This document shows, piece after piece, positions 35,299 to 46,311 of a DNA stretch of 64,000 nt. How positions within the stretch are numbered: the stretch's first letter is position 1; every line of letters starts with the position of its first letter. The notes under the pieces are model-generated. The model worked only from the letters and a program-made list of their open reading frames with translations. It did not search any database and had not been told where the DNA came from. The DNA lies in NCBI RefSeq assembly GCF_905404315.1, contig NC_066304.1, positions 4,774,001 through 4,838,000 on the forward strand, in the 5' to 3' direction. The translations under genes were made by a program, and so were the position numbers. Source of the stretch: Leptidea sinapis (lineage: Eukaryota; Arthropoda; Insecta; Lepidoptera; Pieridae).

Positions 35299-35608
35299 AC
35301 CAGTGGGAGGCTCCTTTGCACAGGATGCCGGCTAGATTAGGTACCACGACGGCTCCTTTTTCTGCCGTGAAGCAGAAATGTGTGAGCATTATTGTGTTTC
35401 AGCCTGAAGGACTCCGTAGCTAGTGAGATTAGTGCGTAAATGAGACTTAACATCTTATGTCTCAAGGTGACGAGCGCAGTTGAAGTGCCGCTCAGAATTT
35501 TTGGGTTTTTCAAGAATGCTGAGCGGCACTGCATTGTAATGGGCAAGGTGTATCAATTACCATCAGCTGAACGTCCTGATCGTCTCATCCCTACTTGTCT
35601 TAAAAAAT
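35299..35608 (+). repeat. SINE-like family S copy, near full length
   Basis: From ACCAGTGGGAGGCTCCTTTG through GGATGCCGGCTAGATTAGGT and CGTCCTGATCGTCTCATCCC to an A-rich tail. It covers the whole family consensus at about 310 bp, with no long insert. Confidence 0.82.
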
Positions 35609-35912
35609 GCAAATTCATTTGTCTTATTTTTGAAGTAACGTCTACTTTCTTTCTTTCTATATCTATCTATTTCTACTAATCTTATACTAAATGTATGGGA
35701 GTGTTTATTACCAAAATTTTGGAAACTTATTGTTTGATTTTTAAAAAGTAATTGACGTCATTGTATAGATAGGGTAACGTATTCATCTCCTACTTATTGT
35801 TTTCGATATCAGTTTAAAGTTTTCTATTATATCTGTTCGTTACCGTATAGTTACCGAATAATCGCTTTTTAACACTTAACGATTTCAACCTGTATAGTGA
35901 GCTATATACTGA

Positions 35913-36050
35913 AGCCCTTATTCATAATGGTCCGCTAACTTTAAACAGCCGCTTAGGAGTGTTTTTTCTCATTCTGACTTAGGTCAATAGAAGAAGACAG
36001 AGTGAGAATTAGCAATGCTTTAAGTTAGCAGACTATTATGAAGAAGGGGG
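35913..36050. mobile_element. MITE family H (138 bp) with TGA target duplication
   Basis: Inverted ends are AGCCCTTATTCATAATGGTC and the reverse complement of ACTATTATGAAGAAGGGGG. TGA flanks both sides. The copy at 61491-61627 is nearly identical inside and has TAA on both sides. A three-base T-N-A duplication suggests a PIF/Harbinger-derived MITE. Confidence 0.8.
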
Positions 36051-36301
36051 TGAATGTTCTTCCTACTGTGGCGTCGCTCTATTTATGTAGGTATGTTTCG
36101 ATTTGAAGGCCGCCGTAGATAGTGAGTCAAGTAACATGTTATCTGTAAAATGAAGTATTAATTAATATATGAAGTATAATTAACTAATTATATAATACAA
36201 GCTGATACCTGATACGCGACTTCGTCCGCGTACACACAGAACTTAGTGACACTTCAAACGTATCGCAAGTGTAAAACGTAGCTTATCACGTAAATTAAAG
36301 T

Positions 36302-37035
36302 AATAAGCCTAGCCTATTGTCATGCGTTGCCTTACAGGAAGTGTATTTCAGTTATTTTCACAGCATCATGACGTATGGTATTTACTGTGGTTTCATGCTG
36401 TTGACATTGATAAAGTGTTTGCTCTGCAAAATGGAGCTGTTCGTGCTATATATCAGCTTGGTTATAGACAGTCTGTCAAAGAAAAATTTAAAGAAATTAA
36501 TATTATGACTGTTCATTGTCAATACATTTATGAGAATTTAATATACGTTCACAAAAATCGTCTCTTTTTTTGCTCTTAATTGTGATTTTTATTATTATAA
36601 CACTAGACATAAGGGATTGCTTGTAACTAGAATTAGTATGCTCCATAAATGAATAGCTTTAAGGGTAAAAGTATACACTTTTATAATAAAGTCCCAGCCA
36701 CTGTTCAGGCATTATCTATAAATAAACTTAGATGTTTTATTAAAAAATGTCTCTGTCGGGAATCGTATTACTCCACAGCTGAATATCTAAGTGATCGGAC
36801 AGCCTGGGACTAGATTATGATTATTTCATAGTAGCAATGACAGTACAATATACTAAAAGTATATTTTATTAAAAAGAGCGCAATAATTTAATGCTGGGAG
36901 AGTTTCTTGCGTCGCTTCTTCTCTCCGGAGCGCCATTTGTGTCCGAGGCGGTAGTAGTATCTAGTATATTAGAAATGACATCAAAAATAATTCTATAGGA
37001 ATCAATTTTGAGAAAATAAATGCCTTTGATTATGT
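36302..37035 (+). mobile_element. CR1-like LINE ORF2 C-terminus and 3' UTR, degraded
   Basis: The + strand encodes VFQLFSQHHDVWYLLWFHAV, FALQNGAVRAIYQLG and NIMTVHCQYIYENLIYVHKN. The last block is the same as in the large LINE at 43708-44088. After frameshifts comes the tail coding region and a 3' UTR with GGTAGTAGTATCTAGTATAT, ending TTTTGAGAAAATAAATGCC. It is a relative of, but not identical to, the 43.5-kb element. Confidence 0.8.
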
Positions 37036-37236
37036 GACAGTGACAGTGACACCGCACTGTTACGGTCAGGGCCAATCACTTGAATGTCTTGCTTACCTCG
37101 TATTTCTTTTATAATTAGCAAGAAGACAAACCAGCATACTACTCACCTAAAGTTCAGTTATGGGTTGTTAGTCTATGGTTGTTCGTTGTTCTGTTGTCAC
37201 TTAATACGTATTTTATAATTGACAACCCTTAGATTA

Positions 37237-37332
37237 AGGATTCTCGTGTGATTCCTCTGGTGTTGCTAGAGAATATAGGCGGCGGTGATCACTTAACATC
37301 AGGTCGCCTTTACGCTCTGTCCTCCTATTCCA
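37237..37332 (+). repeat. Jockey-like LINE tail fragment
   Basis: GTGATTCCTCTGGTGTTGCT, then GCGGCGGTGATCACTTAACA and GTCCTCCTATTCCATAAAA match the last ~95 bp of the Jockey family. It abuts the tRNA-headed SINE at 37341. Confidence 0.7.
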
Positions 37333-37340
37333 TAAAACAA

Positions 37341-37413
37341 TGAACGATGCTAGACTCGAACCCACGGCCTCTCGGGTTCGTCCGAGCGCTCTTTCCAACT
37401 GAGCCAACAGTTC
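37341..37413 (-). repeat. tRNA-like head of a SINE
   Basis: On the reverse strand this 73-nt sequence starts GAACTGTTGGCTCAGTTGGA and ends GCATCGTTCA. The D arm GCTC/GAGC, stem CTCGG/CCGAG, and T arm with GGTTCGAGTCT are readable. The anticodon loop appears to have six bases and the acceptor has mismatches, so it is not a working tRNA. It is close to the sequence at 24847. Confidence 0.6.
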
Positions 37414-37635
37414 GAGTCTATTATACAAAGAACTTAACAAATTATTAAAATTAATCCCTGAAGTGAGGGATATCGCTTTAAAATAACAAATTGTTTAGAT
37501 TTGAAAGAGCGACATCTCAAGTCAATTTAATAATATGTAGTTATTGGGGTTGAGCAGGTTGTGAACTGTAAAGTAGATCCTGTAGATGGAGCCACAACCT
37601 GAGAGTTAAGCATGACATACCAAGATTTACGGTAA

Positions 37636-37685
37636 ACTCGGATGAGGCCTTTGTTCAGCAGTGGACGTCTTCCGGCTGATGATGA
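37636..37685 (+). repeat. RTE-like LINE extreme 3' end
   Basis: GATGAGGCCTTTGTTCAGCA followed by GTGGACGTCTTCCGGCTGAT is the final 50 bp of the RTE family seen at 7880 and 27555. It abuts the family G element. Confidence 0.7.
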
Positions 37686-37689
37686 GATT

Positions 37690-38116
37690 AAGGATTGGTC
37701 TCCGCTGCGCTCCAATTAGATACCGTATTACCTAAGAACAAAACCTTTTTTATTACGGCAACTTTATATTGTATATTTGGTATTTGTAAAGTTGCTTGTG
37801 TGTGTGGCATCTTGACACTTAATGGCATCTTAAAAATTTTGTAACATACGCTCCGTGTTATTTTACATTGAAATTAATACTGATGATATGTGATCCCAGT
37901 GTCTTTCTTATTTCTTGTAGTATTCTTTCAACAAAGTTTTATTACGCAACCCGGCATTTTAGTTTCAATTATTAGCAAAGTTTAACAGAACATGTGGCAC
38001 GTCAACGTCATACATTGTTCGAGACTGGCTTGAGTACGCCCACTAAGGCTTAATATTAGTTGAAGCACTTTGCGACTACGCTTGCGGTATCTAGTTGGAG
38101 CGGAGACTAATCCTCA
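37690..38116. mobile_element. Family G inverted-repeat element (about 425 bp)
   Basis: The left end GGATTGGTCTCCGCTGCGCT, with TTAGATACCG after it, is mirrored at the right end, whose reverse complement reads GGATTAGTCTCCGCTCCAAC and then TAGATACCGCAAG. The inside is AT-rich and non-coding. End fragments occur at 8415 and 24604. It behaves like a MITE of an unknown DNA transposon family. Confidence 0.65.
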
Positions 38117-38384
38117 AACTTAAACAAATCAATACTTGTCATGATCATTCTGATGTAAGTTCATCTATACGAATGTATCCTAAGTCACTTTAAGCTTTTA
38201 AATTTTTCTGCGACAACAAGTTCTATCTAACATAAAAAAATCAGTCCGTGAGTTGGTGAAACAATTAATTATTTAAAATAATCGGCATAGACTATTAAAG
38301 GAGGAATATTTATTACTTGGTAATTTATTAGTTTAAAATTTACGACCGTCGAAATTTATGCAGGAGTTTGCGGCTATTAAGATA

Positions 38385-38450
38385 CTTCGTGGGGATTGGT
38401 GGACTCTAGTATATAAGCTCGGAGAAATGCTCTCTCTATATTCACTTCGA
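38385..38450 (+). promoter_or_regulatory. Promoter of silk-like gene 2
   Basis: TATAAG at 38412-38417 lies 67-72 bp before the ATG at 38485. The block GTGGGGATTGGTGGACT, the TATA box and CTCGGAGAAATGCTCTCTCT align with the gene 1 promoter, and CACTTCGACATCAG aligns with its likely start region. Confidence 0.75.
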
Positions 38451-38484
38451 CATCAGATCTTATACGCTACATTTTAATAACAAA

Positions 38485-38554
38485 ATGGCCGCTAAGTTTA
38501 TTGTAACCTTGACATTGGTTGCGCTTTGCAACTCTAGTCCAACTGTTCTAAAAG
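38485..38554 (+). CDS. Silk-like secreted protein 2, exon 1 (signal peptide)
   Basis: It encodes MAAKFIVTLTLVALCNSSPT, VLK and one base, and ends at donor GTATGT. Length (70 nt), phase and the SSP-VLK end are identical to gene 1. The single cysteine lies inside the signal peptide and would be removed on secretion. Confidence 0.88.
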
Positions 38555-38593
38555 GTATGTGGATTAATTTACTTATTTTAATTATTATTTTAT

Positions 38594-38873
38594 TACCAAT
38601 GGGAGGCTCCATTGCACAGGATGACGGCTAGATAATGGGTACCACAACGGCGCCTATTTCTACCGTGAAGAGCGCCGTAGCTAGTGAAATTACTGGGCAA
38701 ATGAGACTTGACAACTTGTGTCTCAAGGTGACGAGCGCAATTGTAGTCCACTCAGAATTCTTGGGTTTTTCAATAATCCTGAGCGGCACTGCATTCTAAT
38801 GGGCAGGGCGTATCAATTACCATCAGCTGAACGTCCTGCTCGAGTCGTCCTTTATTTTAATTTAAAAAAAATG
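38594..38873 (+). repeat. SINE-like family S copy
   Basis: It begins ACCAATGGGAGGCTCCATTG and ends CGTCCTGCTCGAGTCGTCCT plus an A-rich tail. An internal deletion removes the GCAGTAATGTGTAAGCATTA block. Confidence 0.8.
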
Positions 38874-38902
38874 CGGGCTAGATAAATATATAAAGATGAG
38901 GC

Positions 38903-39125
38903 TGAAAATATATTGAATTAGGCGTTACTTTGCGGAAATCCATAATTATACAAGTGATTTGAGTTTCCTTTAGCGTTAACTCAGACTGAGACTGAGTCTC
39001 GCGCCAGATTCTTGCGAGACAACACGTCCTGAGGATGCCTCGTGTAGAGGCGAAACACGTGTCGAATTGTTTAAAGACAAATATTGGCGGAATTAACACT
39101 AAAGGAAACTCAAATCATTTGTATA
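38903..39125. mobile_element. Foldback element, family E (long form)
   Basis: The left arm with TATACAAGTGATTTGAGTTT and CCTTTAGCGTTAA is mirrored by the right arm ending CAAATCATTTGTATA. The ~110 bp between include GAGGCGAAACACGTGTCGAA. The left flank TTGAATTAGGCGTTACTTTG is the reverse of the right flank at 24170-24200, so it is part of the element. Confidence 0.7.
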
Positions 39126-39263
39126 TAGTATAAGGCTGCTAAAGTTTGTCTTTTTGCCTCACACAGCTACTTGGTGGAATTAATTACCGGATGCAGTTTT
39201 CCTAAATCTATACGACTTCTATGTCCATGCTGGTTGTCCAGGTTGTCTCACCACTTACCATCA

Positions 39264-39546
39264 CATCAGTGGGAGGCTCCTTTGCACAGGGTGCCGGCTA
39301 GATTATGGATACCACAACGGCGCCTATTTCTGCCGTGAAGTAATAATGTGCATAATATTGTGTTTCGATGTGAAGGTCGCCGTAGCTAGTGATATTAGTG
39401 CGTAAATGAGTGACGGGCGCAATTGCAGTGCCGCTCAGAATTTTTGGGTATTTCAATAATCCTGAGTGGCGTTGCATTGTAATGGGCAGGGCGTATCAAT
39501 TACCACCAACTGACCGTCCTGCTCGTCTCGTTCCTTATTTTCAGTA
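39264..39546 (+). repeat. SINE-like family S copy
   Basis: It starts CATCAGTGGGAGGCTCCTTT, contains GGGTGCCGGCTAGATTATGG, and ends CGTCCTGCTCGTCTCGTTCC then TTATTTTCAG. Part of the AGACTTAACATCTTATGTCT block is missing. Confidence 0.8.
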
Positions 39547-40154
39547 ACATTTAAGTGTTACTGATATTGGGTGTGTGATTTTACACCTGACTTTGAATCA
39601 TTCCTATATTCGTAATGTTAACAGATTCACGTCAAATCAAAATCACCTTATTCATGAATGTCAAGGAAAATATATTTTTTTTTCATACTATTTCGGAAAA
39701 TGTTCAGCTTTAATGAGAAGAAGTGGCATGTAACTAATTGTTTTAAATCAACATTTACATCTTCATCGTTTTACAAATCATTTCGATCACAAAATAATAA
39801 ATGCAAAGCGATGCAACAAAAATACTCAAACGTCATATACTATAATAAATTATTAAGAAAAAACGTAGAGTCATTGAGTACAATAGATGCATGAATCCAC
39901 ACACATCCTATATAAATGATGGCATTATGCGAGCATTTTATTAGCGAATATAAATAAATATAATAACTTTGATATACAAAAGAAATCAACCAGACTACCT
40001 GGTAACAGGATCATCTAGCCACCACAAGAAGCGCCCGTTCACGTAAAAATTACAAGAGCAATCACTGCGTAAAATATTTATTTCAATCTTTTCCTGCATA
40101 TAGTTTTAACTTCTTAATGTGTGATTCCTCCTTAAATAGTTCCTATTGTTTTAG

Positions 40155-41104
40155 GCTACATAGTTCGGGATGGACGCGGCTTTTCGATTGGTCAAGGATA
40201 TTCTGACGGCGGTCAAGCTAGTGGATCAGCAACAATCAATGGTGGTACCCTACATGCTGAAGGGTCAGCAACATCAGATGGAATCCAATTCATCAGAAAC
40301 GTTGGTACTGGTGAACTCATACCAGGTCAAGTAGTAGCTAACGCTCAGGTTTCTGATTCACCTCAAGTTTCGTCATATGAATTAGCTAAAGCTATTGCTA
40401 ATGCTCAAAACCAACAAGTTTACTATCACAACTATGAAATCCCTCAACAAATAAGATACGAAGTACCAAAGTATACTGGACGCAAAGGAATCAGCTGGCG
40501 ATTTGGAACCCTATACAACACTCCATCTTACCTTCCAGGACAAGCTTTAGCTTCTAGCCAAGCAAGCGGTGGTACTGCCAAGTCTACTGCACAATCTAAC
40601 GGTCTAGGTTCTTCACAATCATCTGCTGATGCTCAAGGCCAAGGCATCGTGAACGCCGTTGCTAACTTAAACGATGGTTCTTATACCCGCTACGTGGCAA
40701 ACAATTATGGTTTTGCAAATGGTGTAGCAAAAACAGCTGCGAACACCAACGGATATGGTACAGCTAACTCAGTAGCTAACACTGGCTTAGGATCTGTTCA
40801 ATCAACTGCAAACTCAAATGGAGGATACGGAACAGCCAATGCCAATTCTGATATTAACGGACTTGGGGGATTGAGATCAACTGCCAACACTAACGGTTTT
40901 GGAACAGCTTCATCATCGGCAAACGGACCTGCAATGGGTGTTTGGAGGAATGCTTATGTTCCTTACACTGGATCACGTTCAGCTACGAATGCCCAGACTT
41001 CTGGCAACGGTTCTGCTGCATCATCTGTTGATGGGTACAGAATCAACTCATCAGCTAACTCCTCTGGTTATGGAACCGCTAAAGCTAACGCACAAGCGCT
41101 CTAA
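40155..41104 (+). CDS. Silk-like secreted protein 2, exon 2 (Ser/Ala/Asn/Gly-rich)
   Basis: With exon 1 it makes a 339-residue secreted protein, paralogous to gene 1. The N-terminal block (GYIVRDGRGFSIGQGY to QQIRYEVP) and the ISWRFGTLYNTPS block align throughout, but about 140 residues of repeat between them in gene 1 are replaced by KYTGRKG. From ASGGTAKSTAQSNG to the stop the proteins are nearly identical, including TANTNGFGTASSSANG. No cysteine occurs in the mature part. Function is inferred from composition only: probably an extracellular structural protein. The stop TAA is at 41102-41104. Confidence 0.88.
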
Positions 41105-41234
41105 ACTAAATAGCTCACAGCAACAACATTAAGACGACTCCAGTTACTTGTCTTGATGTCTTTGCACCTGCAGTATCTTTAAGTATTTAATTTATTATTT
41201 ATTTTGTATCACTATTCATGCCCAACATTGAAGC

Positions 41235-41240
41235 AATAAA
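41235..41240 (+). promoter_or_regulatory. Polyadenylation signal of silk-like gene 2
   Basis: AATAAA lies 131 bp after the stop. The 3' UTR before it (GCTCACAGCAACAACATTAA, then GACGACTCCAGTTACTTGTC) is almost the same as in gene 1. Confidence 0.8.
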
Positions 41241-41540
41241 ATAGTCAAGTTCTGAACATGTGGTTTAATTACTTTCACTTCAAACGGAAATTAATAAAAC
41301 TCAGTTTTACTGAAACTAGTTCAAATGCCAGTCTTGACCTCGATTGAAGATAAAGCGAATTTATTTTAAGCGCGTTCATAAAAACCGTTTTGACAACTGA
41401 AAAGAAATCATAATATATTATATGAAATAGCTGCCAAAACTGTCATAGATAAGTATTACGAAAATAAAAATTGTTAAAAATCTTTCCATTACGATAAAGA
41501 CAGTAAAGTTCTTGACCGCGATCAAATAATATTTAAACTT

Positions 41541-41830
41541 CCAGTGGGAGGCTCCTATGCTAGATTATGGGGTACCACAACGGCGCCTATTTCTTGCCGT
41601 AAAGCAGTATTGTGTAAACATTACTGTGTTTCGGTCTGAAGAGCGCCGTAGCTAGTAATGTTTCTGGGCAAATGAGACATAACATCTTTTGTCTCAAGGT
41701 GACGAGCGCAATTGTAGCGCCGCTCAGATTATTTTTTTTAATCCTGAGCGTCATTGCATTGTAATGGGCAGGGCTTAACAATCACCATCAAATGAACTTC
41801 ATGCTCGTCTCGTCCCTTATTTTCATAAAA
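41541..41830 (+). repeat. SINE-like family S copy
   Basis: From CCAGTGGGAGGCTCCTATGC to CTCGTCTCGTCCCTTATTTT and an A-rich tail. The CACAGGATGCCGG stretch is deleted near the start. Confidence 0.8.
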
Positions 41831-41904
41831 ATAACTTCTAAGATTTGGCGGCCAGCATTTAAACGCATTAAGGCTTTATCCGTGTTAAATTAATCAAAGA
41901 TTTT

Positions 41905-41990
41905 GCTACGAGAATGTGGGCGGCGGTGATCATTTGATATCAGGTGACCCATACGCTCGTTTGTCCTCCTCTTCCTTAAAATCACAGCAA
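41905..41990 (+). repeat. Jockey-like LINE tail fragment
   Basis: CTACGAGAATGTGGGCGGCG then GTGATCATTTGATATCAGGT and GTTTGTCCTCCTCTTCC match the end of the Jockey family. From 42000 to 43200 I see only AT-rich sequence. Confidence 0.65.
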
Positions 41991-43241
41991 ATATTTTCCG
42001 TCCTGACAGGACGGAAGTAAGGAGTAAGTAAGTAAAGGAAGTATCCTTTGTTTATTTCATTTCGTCTTATTTCATCCATCACATTAATATTATTCATATA
42101 ATTCGCATAGATTGTGCGAGTTTTAATGGCAGGCGTCAACAGAAACTAGAGATTTTTAGACTCATAGCGAAAAAAATATCAAAAATCTCAAATCAACTCA
42201 GATCCTCACATTGAAAGTCGATTTATGACGTATTATTTATTTATTGTTTGTTTTTTTCTATTTTTGTGTAAAAATCTTAATGCGGTTTACAGGATACATC
42301 TACTTACCAAGTTTCAACAGTATAGATCTTATAGTTTCGGACAAAAAGGCTCAATTAAAAAAAAATCAAGACAGCGTACACGAATCATCTTTGAAAGTTA
42401 CAATACCATTATTATATTTACCTGGGAAGCAATACACGCATAAAACATAGTTTTTTTTAAGTATTCATCGTTATTCTGTATAAACACAGAGGCCAGTAAG
42501 ACATGAGATTTTATAAGCCGTACTGCGATACGTAAAGCGCGTGCGGAAAGAAAAATTTCCAAAACAAGCAGTAACGAATGATTAATAAAAAGAGAAGCTA
42601 ATAAGTAGAGATGAAGTATTAACAATCTTGTTAGTCTTACGATATATGATATCTTATATTACGAGACAATTAAAACTATTAATTTGAATTCATCGTAGTC
42701 TCTCTTGTGCACAATTACCACAACCATATTATAACATTTTGCTTACTTACACCCTTATCGCATGATGCATGGAAAAGGGCTAGAATACAATTTATAAAGA
42801 TAAAATTAATTTCGCTAAAATTATATCGATATGATACATGCAAGCACTTATTATTTAATTACATTACACACTAATTATTCTAACATAAGTTACATCAATT
42901 AAACGTAAAGGTAAATGACCCATACCTCGTAATGTTGTGGATCATTTTTAATTGTATATTTTGCACAACACATAAATAATATTAATTGTATTTAAATCGG
43001 AAAATTATGACTTCCGATTATAAGATATCCCTTCGTTGGACATATTTTTATTGCGGCTATGATTTCTACAGTCTAAAATGGCACAATAAGGAATATTTGT
43101 ATTCTCTTAAAAGATAATTATGCTTCACTTGACACTAAATGATTGGTCTCACTTGAGCCTCGAGTAGGTACATTTGTACACAATAGTGGCGACAGGGTAA
43201 CACCCACATGCCACTTCCACTAGTTTTTTCTGTTCCGTACC

Positions 43242-43411
43242 TGAGAATAAACCAAGAATGCAAAATGTTTACTATATGATTGGTTTATTCGGACATATAA
43301 CGGTTCCCGCGTTTATTTGCTGTCTGACATTCGGAAAACTTCAAAATTTTCATTTTATTGACAGTGTTGTCGATATAGTCAATATTTTGCATATTCTTGT
43401 CTTATTCTCAC
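43242..43411. mobile_element. MITE-like inverted repeat inserted in another repeat
   Basis: The left end TGAGAATAAACCAAGAATGC (43242 on) is mirrored at 43380-43411, whose reverse complement reads GTGAGAATAAGACAAGAATA. The outer sequence (CCACTTCCACTAGTTTTTTC before, TATACCAAGCTTATTTTTAA after) recurs at 50205-50295 without these ~170 bp. Confidence 0.6.
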
Positions 43412-43707
43412 GTATAACTTTATACCAAGCTTATTTTTAAGGCCGATATCAGTTCCGCTTCTTTTGATAAGTATATCATAGATAGATATAAATTATGTCA
43501 AAGACAAAGTCAAAGTCAAAAAATCTTTATTCACTGTAAAACTTTATAAGTTATTTAGTGCAAGTCAGGATGAAGTACAAAAGTTACAATAGCATTCAAA
43601 TGAGTATAACAATATTCATTAACAAAATATAGAACATTAATTCCAATTATCTTTATCATTCAAATAATCTTTCACATTATAATAGGCCTTAGATGTTAAT
43701 TTATTTT

Positions 43708-45691
43708 TTACGATACATTTAAATTTTTTAAGACGTAACATTTTAATTTCATTTGGGAGTTTATTATAAAATATAACACAATCCACTTTAAAAGATTTAG
43801 CAATTTTACGGAGCCTAGTAGATGGAATGGAGCGAGTTTATGTTTGTTTCGAGTATTGACACTGTGTACATCACTATTCTTTTTAAATTGGCTAATATTT
43901 TTATGGGCGTATAGGAGGTTCTCGTATATGTACTGGCAGTGTACTGTCATAATATTTATTTCACTAAAATTTTCTCTCAATGAATCCCTTGAACGCATTT
44001 TATAGACTGCTCGAATTGCTCTTTTCTGTAGCACAAATATGTTTTCTATATCTGCAGCCCTACCCCACAATATACTTCCGTAAGACATGACACTATGAAA
44101 GTAGCTGAAATATACAAGTCTAGCCGTTTCAACATCTGTCAGCTGCCTAATTTTTTTTATCGCAAATACTGCAGAGCTAAGTCGATTACATAAGTTTTTT
44201 ATGTGAGCACCCCATTGTAGCTTAAAGTCTAATGTAATGCATAGGAATGTTGTCGTTTCTACTACATCAAGTTTGTTATTATTAATTTTTATAGGTGATG
44301 GTTGGTGCTTTATATTTGGAAGTGTTTACACATTTTGTTTTCCTTTCGTTTAAAAGTAAGTTATTAACATTAAACCAATTTACTACTTCAGCAATGTCGT
44401 CGTCAACCTGACAGAAAGTTTTTTGCTGGTGTTTTATTTTAAATAACAAAGATGTATCGTCAGCAAACAGTATAATATCATGTTTATTTTGAATAAGGTA
44501 TGGTAAATCATTGACGTAAACCAGGAACAAAAAAGTACCCAAGATTGAGCCCTGCGGTACACCCATCGATATGATAGAGCCAGTTGATCTTTTTCCATTA
44601 ATGTCTACTCTTTGAATCCTATTACACAAGTATGATTTTATTAAATCTAGTGAAACATCTCTAACCCCATAGTGGTGAAATTTTTGAAGTAAGGTTTCAT
44701 GATGGACGCAGTCGAATGCCTTGGATAAATCACAAAACACTCCTAACGCATCACGTGAATCCTCGCAAGCATCCAAAATATTTCTTATTAACTCGATACT
44801 AGCATCTGTGGTTGAAAGACCTTTAGTAAAACCATATTGTTTATTATGCATGAGGTTATTATTGTAAAAATGGTTAATTAATTGCGTTAACATATTTTTT
44901 TCGAAAATCTTGCTAAAGGTTACTGATATGGGTCTAAAATTGGTGGGGTCAGCTTTATCTCCCGACTTAAATAGAGGAGTGATCGTGCTCTGTTTCATTT
45001 GGTTTGGAAATATACCGCAATCTACACATTTATTGAAAATATAAGCTAAGTCTTTGCCTACAATTTCTATTACAGATTTCACTACGTTAACAGAGATTCC
45101 CCAGAGATCTTTAGTTTTCTTAACGCTAATTAGTCTAAACGTTTTAATAATCTCTATGTGATCAACATGCTTAAATTTAAAGTTTGTATTACATAAAGAT
45201 ACGTTTTTCTGTAGCAGTTTCATTGCAGATATAGGTGAGGAATTTAGATATTTTGTCGTAGAGACCGGTATATCAGTAAAAAACTTTTCAAATGTATCTG
45301 CAATTTCAGAATCTGTTTTTATGTTTTTGTTAGCAATCTTTAATTTGAATTCAATATTTCTCTTATTACTTTTACCGATCTCCTCATTTATAATTTTCCA
45401 AGTTGTTTTTATTTTGTCATTGCTATTTTTAATCTTTAAACTTATGTTGTGAGACTTAGCTAATTTACAATCGTTCTTGAATTCTTTAGAATATAACCTT
45501 ACATAATTTTTAAATTTTGCACTTGTATTAAATCGCCTCTCTTCATATAAGTTATACAATGTTTGTCTACGTTTGTGTAAATCGACGGAAGCCCAGTCAT
45601 TAAAAAATAAAGTATTCTTTAGAATAAATGATTGTGAAATGAAAATAGAGTTAAACAGTTTAGTAAATGATTCAAAAAATATGTTGTACAT
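43708..45691 (-). pseudogene. LINE ORF2: reverse transcriptase and C-terminal tail
   Basis: The main frame (45691 to 44282, 469 codons) shows the RT domains in order: PLFKSGDKADPTNFRPISVT, QYGFTKGLSTTDASIELI, DLSKAFDCVHHETLLQKFHH, GVPQGSILGTFLFLVYVNDL and the catalytic FADDTSLL (around 44450-44470). RT copies the element's RNA at the nick made by its endonuclease. A +1 shift near 44300-44330 moves the frame to DVVETTTFLCITLDFKLQWG, then GSILWGRAADIENIFVLQKR and MTVHCQYIYENLLYAHKN down to 43708. Catalytic residues are present but the reading frame is broken. Confidence 0.88.
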
Positions 45692-45859
45692 TGCATTGGC
45701 ATCTAAGTTAAGTTGAGGTAGGAATAGAAGAATTGTAACTGAGGCAATTTTTCAATTGATTTAAGCGATAATTTGTTACAGGAGTACATTTAACTTGTTA
45801 CCACATACAACTAATTTCTTTTTCGATTGAAATAGTTTCAATAACACATTTTCCATAGT

Positions 45860-46200
45860 TTTTTCAAATATTTCAAAATTTACACATATTTTTTTTTTAT
45901 CTCTATTGCAGATATTTCCACTACACGCTCAACAGATAATGCTTCGATATCTTTACGATTTTTGCACTGAAATTGTTTGTTGACTATAATCAAGGAACCA
46001 CCATGAATAAAGTTGGTTTTACTAAACGAGCTTCCAACTATGTGATTGCTAAAATTAAACATTTGCTCATAATCTCTTAGCCAATGTTCAGTAATACATT
46101 AAAAATCAATACCATTGCTGTTCAAAAAATAATTCTACTTCTAAATCTTTGCCTCTTAAACACTGGATGTTTTGATGTACTAAAGTTATTATTCCTCTTT
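45860..46200 (-). pseudogene. LINE ORF2: endonuclease N-terminal remnant
   Basis: Across two frames the reverse strand reads ITLVHQNIQCLRGKDLEVEL, CITEHWLRDYEQMFNF-like, and HIVGSSFSKTNFIHGGSLII. This is the start of an APE-type endonuclease, including the N-I-Q and T-E-H-W regions that bind metal. After about 45880 the C-terminal catalytic half (the SDH region) is missing and sequence jumps to a VLLKLFQSKKKLVVCG-like piece, so an internal deletion has removed it. Confidence 0.7.
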
Positions 46201-46311
46201 CTTTGCTACTTCTAATATTACATAAATTGTTATTTGTTTTGATGTTGCTAGAGGATAATTCCGTTGTCTTAAATAATTTATTTTGTAGCTTATTAATGCT
46301 AGAGACATCAA

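Larger units (their letters stand above)
38555..40154 (+). other. Intron of silk-like gene 2, enlarged by repeats
   Basis: The intron is 1600 bp against 574 bp in gene 1. Two SINE-like family S copies (38594-38873 and 39264-39546) and a foldback element (38903-39125) account for about 790 bp of the excess. The rest (39547-40150) is AT-rich. The splice acceptor is TTGTTTTAG. Confidence 0.85.
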
